64,000 nucleotides of DNA from Botrytis cinerea B05.10 (GCF_000143535.2 NC_037320.1:1240001-1304000); one strand, 5' to 3'; positions 45,777-57,964 are shown, numbered from the stretch's first letter. Notes: generated by a model not told the origin, from the sequence alone. Program-made: numbers and translations.

Positions 45777-46923
45777 CGAGACAACGATAACAGTTGGTCG
45801 TGCAGAAATAAGCGGCCGTTTCTTTCTTCCCCTCCAAGGCTGTCCTTGTGTCTGCGAGTCTTTGTTTCCTTTGAATTCCTTTTCAACTATATATATCCTC
45901 CCAATTTTGGCCCTGCAACTTCACCTACTCCACCACTCCGTACACTCTAGTGGGGCGTAGAAATCAAAAGATCATCAATCACCAATTTTGCTTGTTTGTA
46001 ACACTTACCGAGTACCGAAGGAACGGCTGTACTCAAGGATTCTGCAGAAATCCATTATCGAAGTGCCCTTTTCAGTGGAATACTTGATGCAAGTCTTTCG
46101 GACCCTCCGAGCATCACTAAGTCACATTAGACTCGAACCCTCTGTCTCTGGGTTATTGGCTACATATATAAGTTGGATCGTGGAAGAGTAATTTTCAAAC
46201 GCGCGACGTACCAATTTGGTGGAGGCAAAAGCCGTTTTTTTTTTTCGACATTCAAGATAATCATTTTTCGGACATACAATGATAGGGAAAGTTCAGTAAT
46301 TAAGGCGGCCAGCAAGTACTATTCATATATCGATAAACAAGGGCATGAATCCTTCCTGACTGCAACTTTCCTCACACCCTTGGACCCCGCTGCGAGACCG
46401 TCCAGACGGATTAATACTTTTTCTTCCGCTGCAATTTTAGACGGCAAATTTGTTGGCCAGAGTTCCGCTTGTTCAGAAGGTGGGTTGAGGCATTCCACTT
46501 TCGTCTGTCTTTGTGGATCTCTACACTCATCTCAGTGCAGAATTGTTGCTGTTATTCATTCGCGCGTGGTACAGTCTTACCCTATGCTAATTGCTCGTGA
46601 ACTTCAACGTCCGGGCTTCATGGCAACTGCGAGAGATTTCTATCCGAGCCTCGCAATCACATGAGAGAGAAGCCCTTGACAAGTAGTGCCTTGCATAATT
46701 TGCAACATGCATGATCTTGTGGAAGGTGCTTAGGAGTATAATCTCTCTGTCTTTGAACCTGCAGTTTTTATTTTCCGTTAGAATTTTGAGTTGAATCACG
46801 AGTTCTTATATTCAACTGACGTTCTGTAGCCAAATTTTGATGGCAATGGGGATATAGCATATCAACAATAAATCTACTCATCTGAAAACTCCGAATACTG
46901 AAAGATCCAGTGCTAGAGTAAGG

Positions 46924-49153
46924 ATGCGTCGAGCCGGGCAAAGCGCGGCTGATACTCCGCTACTACGAGTTTCTAGACCAGTCTCAGCATGTTCAAGATG
47001 TCAGTCCATCTACCAAGAAGTACAACTCCATTGGCTAATAAATAATAGGTCGAGCCGCAAAAATTAAGGTCTGAATCTTCCGACCTTTAGCGTAAATTCA
47101 CTAACACCTTTTGAAGTGCGATGGAAAACTACCTGCGTGTACTGCGTGTGAGAAATCTGGAAGACTGAACGAATGTTCAAGTGCAAATGATCAGTTTGCG
47201 AAGGGGAAGGAAAGGAGGTAAGACACCATCCCAATAATATTTTTACATAACTAACAGTCAAAGTTATGTTGCTTCTCTTGAATCACGAGTCGAGAAGCTC
47301 GAGAAGCGCCTTGCATACGCTCGGTTAAGGAAAGCATCTGTTGCGATGCATGATGTCGATACACCAACGGAATTGCCAGACCGAAAGGACTCTCTAGCTA
47401 CCATTAGAGCAGCAATCCATGGAAAGGCAGCTAGAAAGAGGGAGGCTGCTGATGTAAATGAATTGGTCTCGGACTTTGGTTTCTTGTGAGATACTAATGC
47501 TCCTGATCTTTGAGAGATTTCTGCTAACAACAATAGGTCTGTCCATGCTACCACACGCGATTTCGAATCCTCTACAACAAATATGACATTTGCTAGACTC
47601 ATTCTTTCGGCGGCCAACCATGACGAATTGCCTGAGTCCGGCTCCCTACAATTGCCACTGAGATCTGTGGCGACGGCATCGATTCAATATTATCTCGATA
47701 ATATTTTTGCTCTATATCCGATTGTCTCCGAGACAGCTCTATTCAATGCATTAGACAAAATCTATCAGGGGGGTAGTCAACCGGTGACTGATTTTGAGCA
47801 CTGGCTATTCTACATGGTCTTGGCCATATCATCCACCGCTCAATCCCGAAATCATTTAGACTCCAAATACGAGGAAGGTGTTTCTTGGGCTGGTCGTGCT
47901 CTTGCCTACGCCGATCATGTTCTCATGCCAGGTCATGTTTCCCAAATTCAGGCCTTGGTGCTGTTTGTTCAGTATGCAATGCTGGATCCAGCCCACTTTG
48001 ATAGTTGGCAGTTGATGGGGTTTGCTTGTCGGGCAGTTGTTGATTTGGGATTTCATCAAGATCCGCCTAAAGAGCAACAACCAGACAAAAAAGCATTAGA
48101 CATGAGGAGGAGGATATTTTATTGCGTTTACTCGCTCGATAGGTAAGCAAGTGTCTCTTCGTTTAAGAAAAATCAGTGGATGTTGATAAAACTAGATCTA
48201 TCAGCATGGTTCATGCAAGAGCATTTTCCTTCACGGACGACTCATCTAGCGTTGAATACCCATCCGTATCGCCCACGTTCCCTACAATGGGTCAGGCAGA
48301 TCCAATAGTTGGCCCTCATTCCATGGATTCTGCACATCTGTTGTGGCAATTGCGACGTGCTCAGTCAAGTTGGTATCAAGAGCTGTTTCAGTCCAGTCGA
48401 GAACCATTGCCACAAGGCTCAACATATCTCTGGAAAATGTGCCAAGAAATGCGAGATTGGTCTAATTCCTTTCCTGGGTCACTTCCGCTTGCTTTCAAGG
48501 ATTTCTTTGAATTGGAACTACTCTATAGCTACGTGTATTGTCTTGCCCCATCATGCCGAGTTCATGTAGTATCAGATTATGCAAAGAATTTGATTTTCGA
48601 CTACGCCATAGCATACATGCAAAAGATTTTTTCTATCAGTCAAGATCCTATCAACAAGGCATTCTATACCTATCATGATGCTCTACGAGTTTATTTCATT
48701 GGAAGTCAGTTGATGGCGGTGCTATCAGACAGTCAAGATCAGATATTCAATGGCTCATACAACACTAGTGGAACGAGCTCTCCACCACCCTCTCTTCCGA
48801 TAGTCACTGGATCTGGTCACATCGATCGGAGCCTCAACTGTATAAACCACATAAAGGAAACTTTGAGAACATTTGGTCAAAGATGGGAGGATTCGAAGGC
48901 ACTCCTGTCGAGTTTCGACGCTCGAGCTGAGCCAATCATTGCGAGCCTGCACAGGAGACAACAGCAGCAGCAGCAACAACAATATATCAAAGAAGAGTCT
49001 CCCATTGATCACAGCCCGAATTATATGCCACCACCTGGCTACGATCATAGAACTTATCAAATGAAGCATGAGTGGCCAAATATGAACTCAATGTATCCGG
49101 ACACCTCAGGATTTGGCGGAGCAGGCCATGGAGCTGGAGCAACCGGCTTGTAG
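46924..49153 (+). CDS. Zn(II)2Cys6 transcription factor (second of a divergent pair)
   Basis: A nuclear fungal regulator; targets unknown. Six exons: 46924-46999, 47049-47068 (20 bp), 47117-47217, 47264-47485, 47537-48142, 48196-49153; about 660 residues. The Zn cluster is split by two introns and assembles as C23-x2-C26-x6-C33-x6-C40-x2-C43-x8-C52 (SACSRCRAAKIKCDGKLPAC and on). A coiled coil SYVASLESRVEKLEKRLAYA follows. The fungal_trans region includes YYLDNIFALYPIVSE, EHWLFYMVLAISSTAQ, ALVLFVQYAMLDP, GFACRAVVDLGFH and DMRRRIFYCVYSLDRSISMVHARAF. The C-terminal part has a poly-Gln run (about eight Q) and a Gly-rich end. The acceptor before exon 4 could instead be 47257 (two extra residues, also in frame). 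No domain besides these two is recognised, so I give no gene name. Confidence 0.88.
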
Positions 49154-49626
49154 AACAAATAAAGTACTTGAACAACCGTCGACTACCGACTCTCATTTTT
49201 AAACTGGTTAATAAAGTATCAATCTATCAATAAATTCATGACATCACCATCGCCTGAGCTTCGCAGCTTCCTGTAACGGGAAAATCTGATTACTATGGAA
49301 AGAGTGACCCCAGTTCTCAGCTGCTTAGTTGAACGTGCTGCTCGTACCTTCTTCGCGTTTAAAAAATCATTATTTACTTCTTAGTGCCAATCTACTTTCC
49401 TACATATTTCTGTTCTTTTCATCTAACTTCTATTCATTCTCCACTTTCTAGACACAGTTGTGTCGTATTGTTAACACACTTTTGGAGACAAATATTGTTC
49501 TCAGCATTGCAAAAGCATTTCACTATATCATATTACTTTTATCCTACTAGTCTAAGCTAGCCAGCTGGCTCGTCTGTCAGAATGCCGCCATTCTTTTCGT
49601 GAGTAATTGTGTTCTTGTAAAAAAGT
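49154..49626. other. Intergenic region upstream of the C-x11-C membrane protein
   Basis: About 470 bp, A/T-rich. It includes a six-codon upstream open frame (ATG at 49581, stop at 49599-49601) about 25 bp before the main start. Confidence 0.5.
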
Positions 49627-52600
49627 ATGCCTTCTGACATTTCTAGACCCAGAAAACTGAAGGCACCTATTCGTATCGATACAGAGCAGCAGGCTACCAA
49701 CTCGCACTACTACACAGCTTTCAAAGTCGTCCTAAAAATCACCGTTATTGCTCTAGTTATTTGCATTGCTTTCTTGCCAACAGTAGCGCTTCGCAACAAA
49801 CAGGGATATCCTTTTAACGAAGTTTTTGCTAAAAGTCTGGAGCATCCTGCCAAATTCGATGTCTCAAATGAACTTGAACATCAAGTTCCTCATGTTCCGC
49901 TTCGATTTTTGAAGTCTGCGAAGTTGTTTGTTCAGAGATTACGCATTCGTGGCTCGACATTGGAAAAGTTGACGGATATTTCTGCCAGTGAACAAGTCCA
50001 ACGATCTGAGGACGCTACCGATGCTGCTACAGACGGTATTCAATATGGGGATTATGCGCTTGGTGGCTCAAAGCACCAAGCCAAGTCCGAAATCGAACGA
50101 TTACAACATTGTTCTCCGGAGATCAAAAACAGGAACGGAGTGAAATGTATCAGGCAATTGACCCTTCCCATCAGAGACGATGACCGTGTGATTTCAAGGC
50201 ATTGTTCTTGGCAAGAGCGACGCAAGCACGGTGGAAGATGTATCTCTCATGCGTGGCAGCCCACACCTCGCTCCTTGATCGTGGATGTAGATACTGCTCT
50301 TTTCCCAGTTCACACGCTCATACCTACTTCTACTCTCACGCCCAAGGTCATTGACATTTGTTCCTACGATAGTGAAATAAAAAATGGTGGAAAATGTCCC
50401 AGAGAGTTAGTAAACGGTCCAATAAAGCCAGCAGAGAACAAACCAATTTCTATTTTAGTCAGGCCACCACCTGTCGATCCCAACACACAACTGCAAGCTC
50501 GGGAAGCGGCAATAGATGAGGAGACCAGTGTCAACTACAGACCCTATAAGGCAGATTTGTGTAGACATGGTTGGGTCCGTACCACTGATGGTTGGTGTAT
50601 TTACCGAGGTAGCTTTGAACACCAGACAACCAGACCGGAAATCTTCAATGATCCACCCGCTTCTGAAAGATCAATATATTCGGGAAAACAGCGTCGCGGA
50701 GCGGTAGTAAATGAGCCAAATAAACTCGAACCCAGACCTTTTCGGGCTGAATCATGTCCAAAATTTTGGATTCATACCAATGACGGTTGGTGTTACTATC
50801 GGGGCTCATCAAGTAAGCCGTTGGGAGTTTGGGGACCCGATTCAAAGAAGTCATATTCTATTGCAACATTGTCAACGAAGTATACTGCGACTACCACTTC
50901 TACACATACTTCTGATCCAAACTCTATCTCTACCGCCATCTCCCCTACTGCCACTCTCCCTCCCCCCACGATTGGAAATTGTGATCCCCCTTGGATCCGT
51001 ACTATGGATGGCCGGTGCTTCTTTGATCCCAAATACCAACGCAAGCATCCCCAAGATCCATTGGCCCAGCCTCGAAAGATCATCCGGCAACGACGCGGTA
51101 AAGCCATAAGTGAGGAACGTGATGTTGCTCCCAGCTGGCAAGCTGATTCATGTGAGCCGCCATGGATTCTCACTGATGATCATTGGTGTATATATAGGCC
51201 AGGATACAAGCACGGGACGCAGGCCTCTTTGCCTAAGAATACAGAACAATCCAGTGCCACGGGTCAATCCAATGCTACGAATCAATCCAATGACATACCA
51301 CAAGCAAGCGCTACGGAACAACCGGATGTAACGGATCAATCAACTGCTGCAGCACAGCCAACCTCCATGGAAACAGTAACTTCCATTCGCCACTGCATCA
51401 ATGACTTACGAGGAAATCTTCAATGCTTTGAAGAGACGCCTAGACCTTGGTCTAAAACTACACAAGTTTCACCAGCTCGTAATCGTCGAGGTCTTTGGCC
51501 TGACGATTGGGTACCACAAACACCAGACGACTGTGAACGGTTTGTTGGAAACACATTTAAGCACTATCAGTGTCTTCAGTCGGTCAAAAACAAAAACGTC
51601 GGACTAAAACTCATCATGGCTTTCCTTCTTCTTGCTGGATTTGGTTCTCTTATATTCCTCATCATCACTTTTGTTAATCGAGCTGCAAGTCCGAAAGCCC
51701 AACCCTTTAGACAACTAAGTGGGGTTGTCGATGCAAATGGTATGACACAACATTCAGCACGAGTGTGTAACACTTATCCCTGGAACAACAAAGGAGATGC
51801 TACGAATGCAACGGAGGGGGGTCGATGGGCTAGGGGCCCGCCTGCTTATGATCCCTTGAGACAATTAACTCCAGAGCATTCAGGTAGTTTAGTGGCCTGT
51901 ACTAGAGAAAGTAATTGCGCAAGTGGCAGTTCGGATTCAACTCAAAATTGGATTAGAAAATTGTGTAACCGATGTTTTAAGACTCGAACTAATTCGTCAC
52001 TCTCGGATAAAGAAGCACAGATTGGAAGCGTGGGGAATGGGTTTGTAGCTCCGAGGATTCATGGGATGAGAAGCACTAGTCATAGGATTGATACGCTGAG
52101 ATTGCCGAGTGCAAAGTTGGCGACGGTGAGGAGGGCAAGTGGGTTGCCGAGTGAGGAGAATGGGGATTTGGTGGTAAATGGAAGTACGGAGACGGTGGTC
52201 ATTGGAAGTGTGGGGAAAGGGTCGGGGAGTGCGGTGGGTATGAGGGGTTCTGATAGTGGTTCTGCTGTGGTTGCGGGTTCTTTGATGAAATTGGAGAATC
52301 TTAGTGGTGATACGCTTGTAGAGTCGAGACCGGCGATGTTGGAATGTGGCGATGGGAAGGATGGGAAAGATTTTGGGGCTGTGAAGATGGAATGCTTGAA
52401 GACGGGAGATGGGAATGCGAAGAAGGTGGGGTTTGGGGAGGAAGAGGAATTTGAAGAGGTGAGGGGTTGGAAGGATGTTGAGAGGGTGGAACCGCTGAGA
52501 GTTGAGAAGATTGATAAGGAGAATGCGTATGCGAATGTGAATGTGAAGAGGATGGGAGAGGGAATGGGTGATGAGGTGGAGATGGTTTTGATGACGGTTG

Positions 52601-52680
52601 TAGAAGAGGAGATTGATGAGGATGAGAGAAGAGGCGAATTGGAGAGAAAGCCAAGTATTGTTTGTGTAAGTGGTTGTTAG
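49627..52680 (+). CDS. Two-TM membrane protein with tandem C-x11-C modules; unknown family
   Basis: I do not recognise this family. It is intronless, 1017 residues. A hydrophobic segment at about 34-55 follows a basic N-terminus (signal anchor) and another lies at 661-683 (KLIMAFLLLAGFGSLIFLIITFV). The ~600 residues between them carry cysteine pairs: C162/C174, C193/C205, C245/C257, C312/C324, C377/C389, C452/C464 and C509/C521. All seven are spaced exactly C-x11-C. Two irregular pairs follow, C590/C600 (x9) and C636/C649 (x12). Modules 4-7 share W-[IV]-x-T-x-D-[GDH]-x-C followed by aromatics. Between modules lie KQRRG, RQRRG and RNRRG, plus a Ser/Thr/Gln-rich repeat (~540-580). The 330-residue C-terminal part is Gly/Ser/Glu-rich and ends VCVSGC. 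Best guess: lumen or cell-surface-facing disulfide-bonded repeats with a cytosolic tail; function unknown. ATG at 49627 is the first in frame. Confidence 0.85.
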   Translation: MPSDISRPRKLKAPIRIDTEQQATNSHYYTAFKVVLKITVIALVICIAFLPTVALRNKQGYPFNEVFAKSLEHPAKFDVSNELEHQVPHVPLRFLKSAKLFVQRLRIRGSTLEKLTDISASEQVQRSEDATDAATDGIQYGDYALGGSKHQAKSEIERLQHCSPEIKNRNGVKCIRQLTLPIRDDDRVISRHCSWQERRKHGGRCISHAWQPTPRSLIVDVDTALFPVHTLIPTSTLTPKVIDICSYDSEIKNGGKCPRELVNGPIKPAENKPISILVRPPPVDPNTQLQAREAAIDEETSVNYRPYKADLCRHGWVRTTDGWCIYRGSFEHQTTRPEIFNDPPASERSIYSGKQRRGAVVNEPNKLEPRPFRAESCPKFWIHTNDGWCYYRGSSSKPLGVWGPDSKKSYSIATLSTKYTATTTSTHTSDPNSISTAISPTATLPPPTIGNCDPPWIRTMDGRCFFDPKYQRKHPQDPLAQPRKIIRQRRGKAISEERDVAPSWQADSCEPPWILTDDHWCIYRPGYKHGTQASLPKNTEQSSATGQSNATNQSNDIPQASATEQPDVTDQSTAAAQPTSMETVTSIRHCINDLRGNLQCFEETPRPWSKTTQVSPARNRRGLWPDDWVPQTPDDCERFVGNTFKHYQCLQSVKNKNVGLKLIMAFLLLAGFGSLIFLIITFVNRAASPKAQPFRQLSGVVDANGMTQHSARVCNTYPWNNKGDATNATEGGRWARGPPAYDPLRQLTPEHSGSLVACTRESNCASGSSDSTQNWIRKLCNRCFKTRTNSSLSDKEAQIGSVGNGFVAPRIHGMRSTSHRIDTLRLPSAKLATVRRASGLPSEENGDLVVNGSTETVVIGSVGKGSGSAVGMRGSDSGSAVVAGSLMKLENLSGDTLVESRPAMLECGDGKDGKDFGAVKMECLKTGDGNAKKVGFGEEEEFEEVRGWKDVERVEPLRVEKIDKENAYANVNVKRMGEGMGDEVEMVLMTVVEEEIDEDERRGELERKPSIVCVSGC

Positions 52681-54050
52681 GTGTGGGCGTGGATGTGAGA
52701 GAGTGAATTAGTATTCTTTGAAAAAATATGGATGGAAATGGAGATGGGAATTGTGATATGGATCAGTCGTTATTGGGAATTGGTTGCCGAGAGTGGTTAT
52801 GATTTTCTTTTTCGTTTCTGGTGGATTGTACCATTATTGATAAGCCGAAACGAAGAAGAAGAAAGTTTGGAGATAGGGTGAGGCAATCAATGGCGGAGTA
52901 TGCGTTATTTGCCTGTCTCGAGCTGGAAGATTGTTGGGAAGTGGTTCCTATAGGAAGTGGTTTCTGTATTCTCTTCTCTTCTCGTCTTGTTTTGTTTTGT
53001 TGCTTTTTTTGCCAGTCGTTCGTTTAGATAGATTTGCAGTGTTAAAATGCTGGATGCTAATTGCTAAATGCTAGAACCTAGATACTAGCTAGAGAGTTTG
53101 GAATTGAAATTCATTTCTACTCGCTCACTCATTTACACGTGTATACATGCGAAGAAAAGATTGGTGTCTGTGTGATTGACTATATTGTAGCGAGGCAAGA
53201 GAGGAGAGAAAAAGGGGAGCGATGGGTAGGTAGATGGAAATTTTCCGCTTGTAGGAAGGGGTGGGGGGATCTTGATGGTTTCGAGGAATCAAAATTCGAG
53301 ATTTGCAACTGGGATTGTAATCACTGGGAAGGTGATGGATATATCGAATTGCTAGGTACCTCGTAGGTATACATATATACATATTCGCGTTCTTATTCAA
53401 TACAATATATCTTGGGCTCACTTTGGTTCAAGATTCTATTGTTTTTTTTGCTTTGCTTTGTTTTGTTCTGTTTTGTTTGAATTTATTTACTCTTGTAATA
53501 TAATCACAGATTATGTAGTTCTTCATTTCTTCGTTCATTTCTATCTATCTATCTATCTATCCACTACTTTCTTTTCCGCTCTCTCCTCTCATCTTCTCCC
53601 CTCTCAGACTCACTCGCCCCTCATCCTCTCAATCCCCTTTGCAAATGTGAAAAAAGAAGAAAGGCCATACAATAACTAAAAAATGGGGTATCAAAGAAGA
53701 AGAAGAAACCTCTCCAAATCTCCAACTAACTACCCTCCGCCCCCCAAAAATATAAGAAAAAAGATTATGTAAGATACATTACGTCGTGGTAGGTAATACC
53801 TACACCCTGACCTAAGAATTGTTGCCGTGCCGTCTTAAATTGCGAATATCCCATTTTTCTGTATTCCCATTGCCGTTATTGCTCAACCCATTCCCAGCAC
53901 CATATTGATGGCATCCCGTTGTCTCCAAAAGATTAAGAGAAAATATTGACAAATGAAATGAAGTTGTTACTTTTCGCCCATGCAAAAAGACAATTAAATC
54001 TTGACTCGAAACAGAATCAAAAGGCAACAAGAGAATGAATGAGCGTATTG
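52681..54050. other. Convergent intergenic region
   Basis: No gene is recognised. It holds TTTTG-rich stretches near 53.45 kb and a CTAT tetranucleotide array near 53545-53572. Both neighbouring genes end here. Confidence 0.55.
53545..53572. repeat. CTAT microsatellite
   Basis: About six CTAT units, read directly. Confidence 0.85.
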
Positions 54051-56810
54051 TTAAATAGCTCCCTCTTCACCGTCCAAAACCCTCCTCGCAGCATCCAATC
54101 TCCGTCTCCAAATCCTCGAATCGTAATTTCCCGCTTCCGTGTCCTGCAATTCCAAAACACATTTTCCCAGGCTGGCGACTAATCGCTCAACAAGAATTTG
54201 GTCATCCTTGGAGAGCATCTGCACTGGTGATGTCCGTGTGCGATTCCGGTTATTTTCAAGGGAATCGGAACGGATTGGGTGGTAATTGGTGCTGGAGGCA
54301 GTTCCAGATGGACCAAATGCGCTGGGTTGTTTTTTGGGTTTGATGGAGAGAGGGACGCTACGTGTTGTGCTGACAGAGGTAGCTGAGTCGAGGGAAAGGT
54401 TCCTGGAGTGGACGCCAGGTATCACATCAATATCGTATAATCCGGAGCCTCGAGCTATTCCAATATCGTTGTGATCATTGATAATGGTATTCCTAGGGGG
54501 TAAAGATCCAAATGTAGACCGTTTGGTTGCAACAGAAGTGGTTGTAGTTGGCTTATAAGGAGAGATTGTAGGTGAGTCCGGGGCATCAACTTTACGAGTA
54601 GCGGTAATAGGGATGGTTAAATTGAAAGGATCTTCATCTTCATTATATTCATCCTCCTCCACATTTGACTTGGCGGTTGCAAATGTGGCCAGAGTAGAAA
54701 TCGAAGCGTTACTGTCAGATCTAAAATGTACCATGGAAGATCGTTGACTAGGGTCATGGCCATTCTCTACGAGCGGCATTGGAACTGAAGGTCCCCGTGT
54801 TGTTTCCACAGAATCCTCTGAGCTAATGCTTCCTCGTCTTTCTCGACTCATTGTACCCATTGCGCTGTACAGAAAGAAATGTTCATAATCGAATGCATCT
54901 TCACGATCCTCGTGTGATACCTGTTCGGTTACTGATTCGTGATAAATGGATGCATCACTATTATCCTCGTTGTCAAATTCGTCAAATTCTGAACGGTCAT
55001 CATTGTAACTGTCATTGCTTGAAACTTCAGACACCTCTGAGCAGGTATCATAGCCCTCCTCCTCTACTACTTGTGTTTGATTCTGATGGGTAGGGAACCC
55101 AGGTGGCTTGACCTGGCCCTCATCAACATCTTCATATATACTTGTAGCATCCGACTCGGCATATGTTGGGGTTTGTCTTGTAGATACTTGGGTCGGCTGT
55201 GGAGTGTATACATTCTTGGTAGGGTCGCCATTCTGGATCCCATTCGACTGAACATGATCTACTACTGAATCTGTCTTGGGAACGACATCTTGACCAATAA
55301 CACCCCCACTATACCACTGTTCTCCTGCCGTAAATGGACTAGGGGTACGTAAACTCTGGAGGCTGCGACGCTTCATATTATCATCTCTAGCACGATCTCG
55401 CAAAGCGGACAGTCTCCCTTTCAAATCACTCATTTGATGTTGTATATCCTGCATTCTTATGCTTGAAGTTGACGAAGAGCGACTCAAGAGTCCTTCTCGA
55501 GCAGTTGGATATTCTTTATCAGCATCTGTCCTCCCATTAGTCCTGTCGTCAAATTCAGGAACCCCATCCTCGACCAGGGGCTCAAGATGCGATTGTTGTG
55601 AAGGAGAAATCCTGTTATGTGGCGAAGATTGCCCGGATCCTCTTGGCCTTCCATTTTCATTGCTCTCCTCTTTAATCATTCCCGGAGAAAGTGGCGAAGC
55701 TGGTTTTGGTGTGTGCGAGCCCATAGAACTTCTTGCTCTGTATGTAGCTGCTGCGCTCGAGGCGCGAACGGGGAATGCTGTGGCTCGCGAAGGAGATATG
55801 TTATTTTCGCTCCAGACCCTCGAATGGCCAGGGCTCGAAGCCGTTGAATCTGTATGAAAATTGGAAAATGATCGTTGTCTCAAAGGCAGACCACTGATGC
55901 GCCGATCGACTTGTAGGAGAGATGGATTGGTTAAAGGACTACTACTGTAGATCGAAGGCATGGAAATTGATGGCGTTATAATAAGGGAGCTTCGTGCTCG
56001 TGTTAAATTCCCTTCCATGTTCTAAAGAGGTGATTGTCAGCGTATAAACTCAAATTGTGACTTGCTAAAACTCACATTGAGTCGACGTTTAGCATTCAAT
56101 AGAATTTGTTCCGCCCTCCTACTCAAAGCGGCACTCGAATTCTGATCATCTTCCCCATCTCCAAAATTCCCTTCCCTGCGCGACAATCTGCGTGTCTCTT
56201 GTTCCACAAGTTCCTTGCGATAAGGGTCCGTATATGATTCTGCCACACTCTCTTCATCATCACCCTGGAAATTGCTATCATCCACACTGACTGTATCATC
56301 GATATCCCCAAACATCGCCGATTGTGGTTCGGACGTGACAGTACTCGCAGATTCCACCGATATTTTTCTCTCGTGCGTTCCGGTCTTGGTTCCCGACCTC
56401 CTCAAATCATGACCCAATGATGTTGAACTTATGCGATGCCCGTTTTGAAGCTGCTGTTGCTTGATGAACCTTCGTTCAGCAGGGCCCGGTAACTTCTTTC
56501 CTGGCGTACTTTCCACCTCTGTGACCTCGCCTATGTCTGATAACATTGTTCCATTCCCATAGATAATTGGCGTGGTTGGCGTCCTAGGCGGCGGGCCACC
56601 TAGATATTCGGAATTATCTGACCGTTGCCATGAATCCCCGGACGAAGAAGTAAATTGAAATGAAGCATGCCGCGATGAAGGTTCTGAGTCGTAATTCGTT
56701 TCATTATGTAGTGGGAGGATCATGTCTGGTTCAGTTAAAGTTGGACTTTGTGAACCAGGTCGAGGTGGATAAACCATGATTGCTGTAGTACTGGAGGATT
56801 GCCTCTGCAT
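54051..56810 (-). CDS. Conserved Ser-rich fungal protein of unknown function
   Basis: No named family is recognised. Two exons (56810-56076 and 56021-54051) joined across a 54-bp intron (GTGAGT...TTTAG, phase 0) give about 901 residues. Most of it is Ser/Thr/Pro-rich and probably disordered. The best-ordered segments are an acidic/charged stretch ending LSRRAEQILLNAKRRLNNMEGNLTRARSSL (the intron falls inside it, after RRLN), a short helix MQDIQHQMSDLKGRLSALRDRAR that could form a coiled coil, and the C-terminal ~55 residues. That C-terminus (DDQILVERLVASLGKCVLELQDTE...WRRRLDAARRVLDGEEGAI) is the most structured part. The open frame extends upstream to a GTG at 56837; I take the ATG at 56810, but a further 5' exon is not excluded. 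Such layout suits a cortical or cytoskeletal scaffold, an inference only. Confidence 0.75.
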
Positions 56811-57799
56811 GATGGGCCTAGTACCTGGCACTACCACGAGAGCTGAACAAAGTTTCTTTTTTCCCTTCCTCTAGAGTTGGGGAAGTTTGGAACAATGTAT
56901 TAGGTACTGAGTCTGACTGACAATTGACCATCCAATGAAAGATCTAGATTTATTTTGACACTCTTTTGGCGCCAGTCGTTGTTGGCCAGAATATTTATTA
57001 GTCGGCGATTATTGATTCATCGATTGGGCTTCCAGTGCGGACTGCGAGTAGGAGGGTTGGATTTGCAGGATTCGGGGATAGGGGCCATCCGTTTTCTTTT
57101 GGTCTACCGATGTATCTCACGGTCGTCTGAGGCTGCAGTCAAGTCATATATTCATGGTGAATAGATACCAAATGTGACGATGGGATATTTAAGGGGAAGG
57201 AGAGAGAGGAGAAAGAATAACGTGGAGTCAAGGAAGGGGAGAGAGATGGAAAATGTGTGTGCAAGCTACTGGTATGCTCTCTCTGCATTATCGAGCTACC
57301 AGCCTACCTAGTCATCTACTCGTCTACTCATCTACTCATCTACTCACCCAGTCACAATGCTTCCTTTTATTTCTCCCTCCTCCCTTTCCACACTGCACAG
57401 TATTGCGTGCATGGAGTACATTTTGCATTTTGCGTTTTGCATTTGTCCGCATATCCCCAATCCCCACACCACGAGCAGGATAATGTCGGACATAGACTGT
57501 GCAAGCTACTTCTTAGCATTTAATCCTGGCCTGGAACTACGACCTGTGATGTGATGCCCAAAGGATTAGCTACAGCAGTAGCACGAATCCTTAGCAGAGA
57601 CCTGGTACGTCCTCTGCAGCCATTTTGAAAGGCAGTTCACGGTTCACAATTTGCGCTGAGAACTGAGATTATTCCTCCGTAGGCGGTTTTGTATGGAGAC
57701 GCGTATATGACTTTGGGACTTATCACATCGTACTCCGTCCAAATATGTTCCACAAGTTAATTTCTTATTATGTCTCCCGATGATCTTCGTCGGTAGTGA

Positions 57800-57845
57800 A
57801 AGTGGAGGTGGAATTGGAATTGCAATTGCAATTGGAATTGGAAGG
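57800..57845. repeat. GGAATTGCAATT-type tandem repeat
   Basis: Six-base GGAATT / GCAATT units read directly, in a non-coding region. Confidence 0.75.
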
Positions 57846-57964
57846 GCGGAGCTTGATTTGATTTTTATATTGCTGATATGTTTATCCTTTTTACTATCTG
57901 TTTGTTGATTTCTTTTCTTTTCTTCCCCCTTCCGTCCTTCTGCCCATTTTTGCTCTTCATCTCT

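Larger units (their letters stand above)
43929..46923. promoter_or_regulatory. 3 kb divergent region between two Zn2Cys6 factors
   Basis: No gene is recognised; the open frames are short, non-ATG or lack motifs. It holds a TTAGGGA-like tandem (about 44264-44300) and a CGATACA tandem (about 45750-45775). Long upstream regions are common for regulatory genes in fungi. Confidence 0.55.

Noticed and set aside
46173..46664. 163-codon plus-strand frame upstream of the second Zn cluster gene
   Set aside because: It begins at a TTG, has no motif and mixed base composition; more likely leader or intergenic DNA.
52301..52654. Ser/Pro/His-rich minus-strand frame
   Set aside because: Antisense shadow of the G-rich 3' end of the C-x11-C protein gene.
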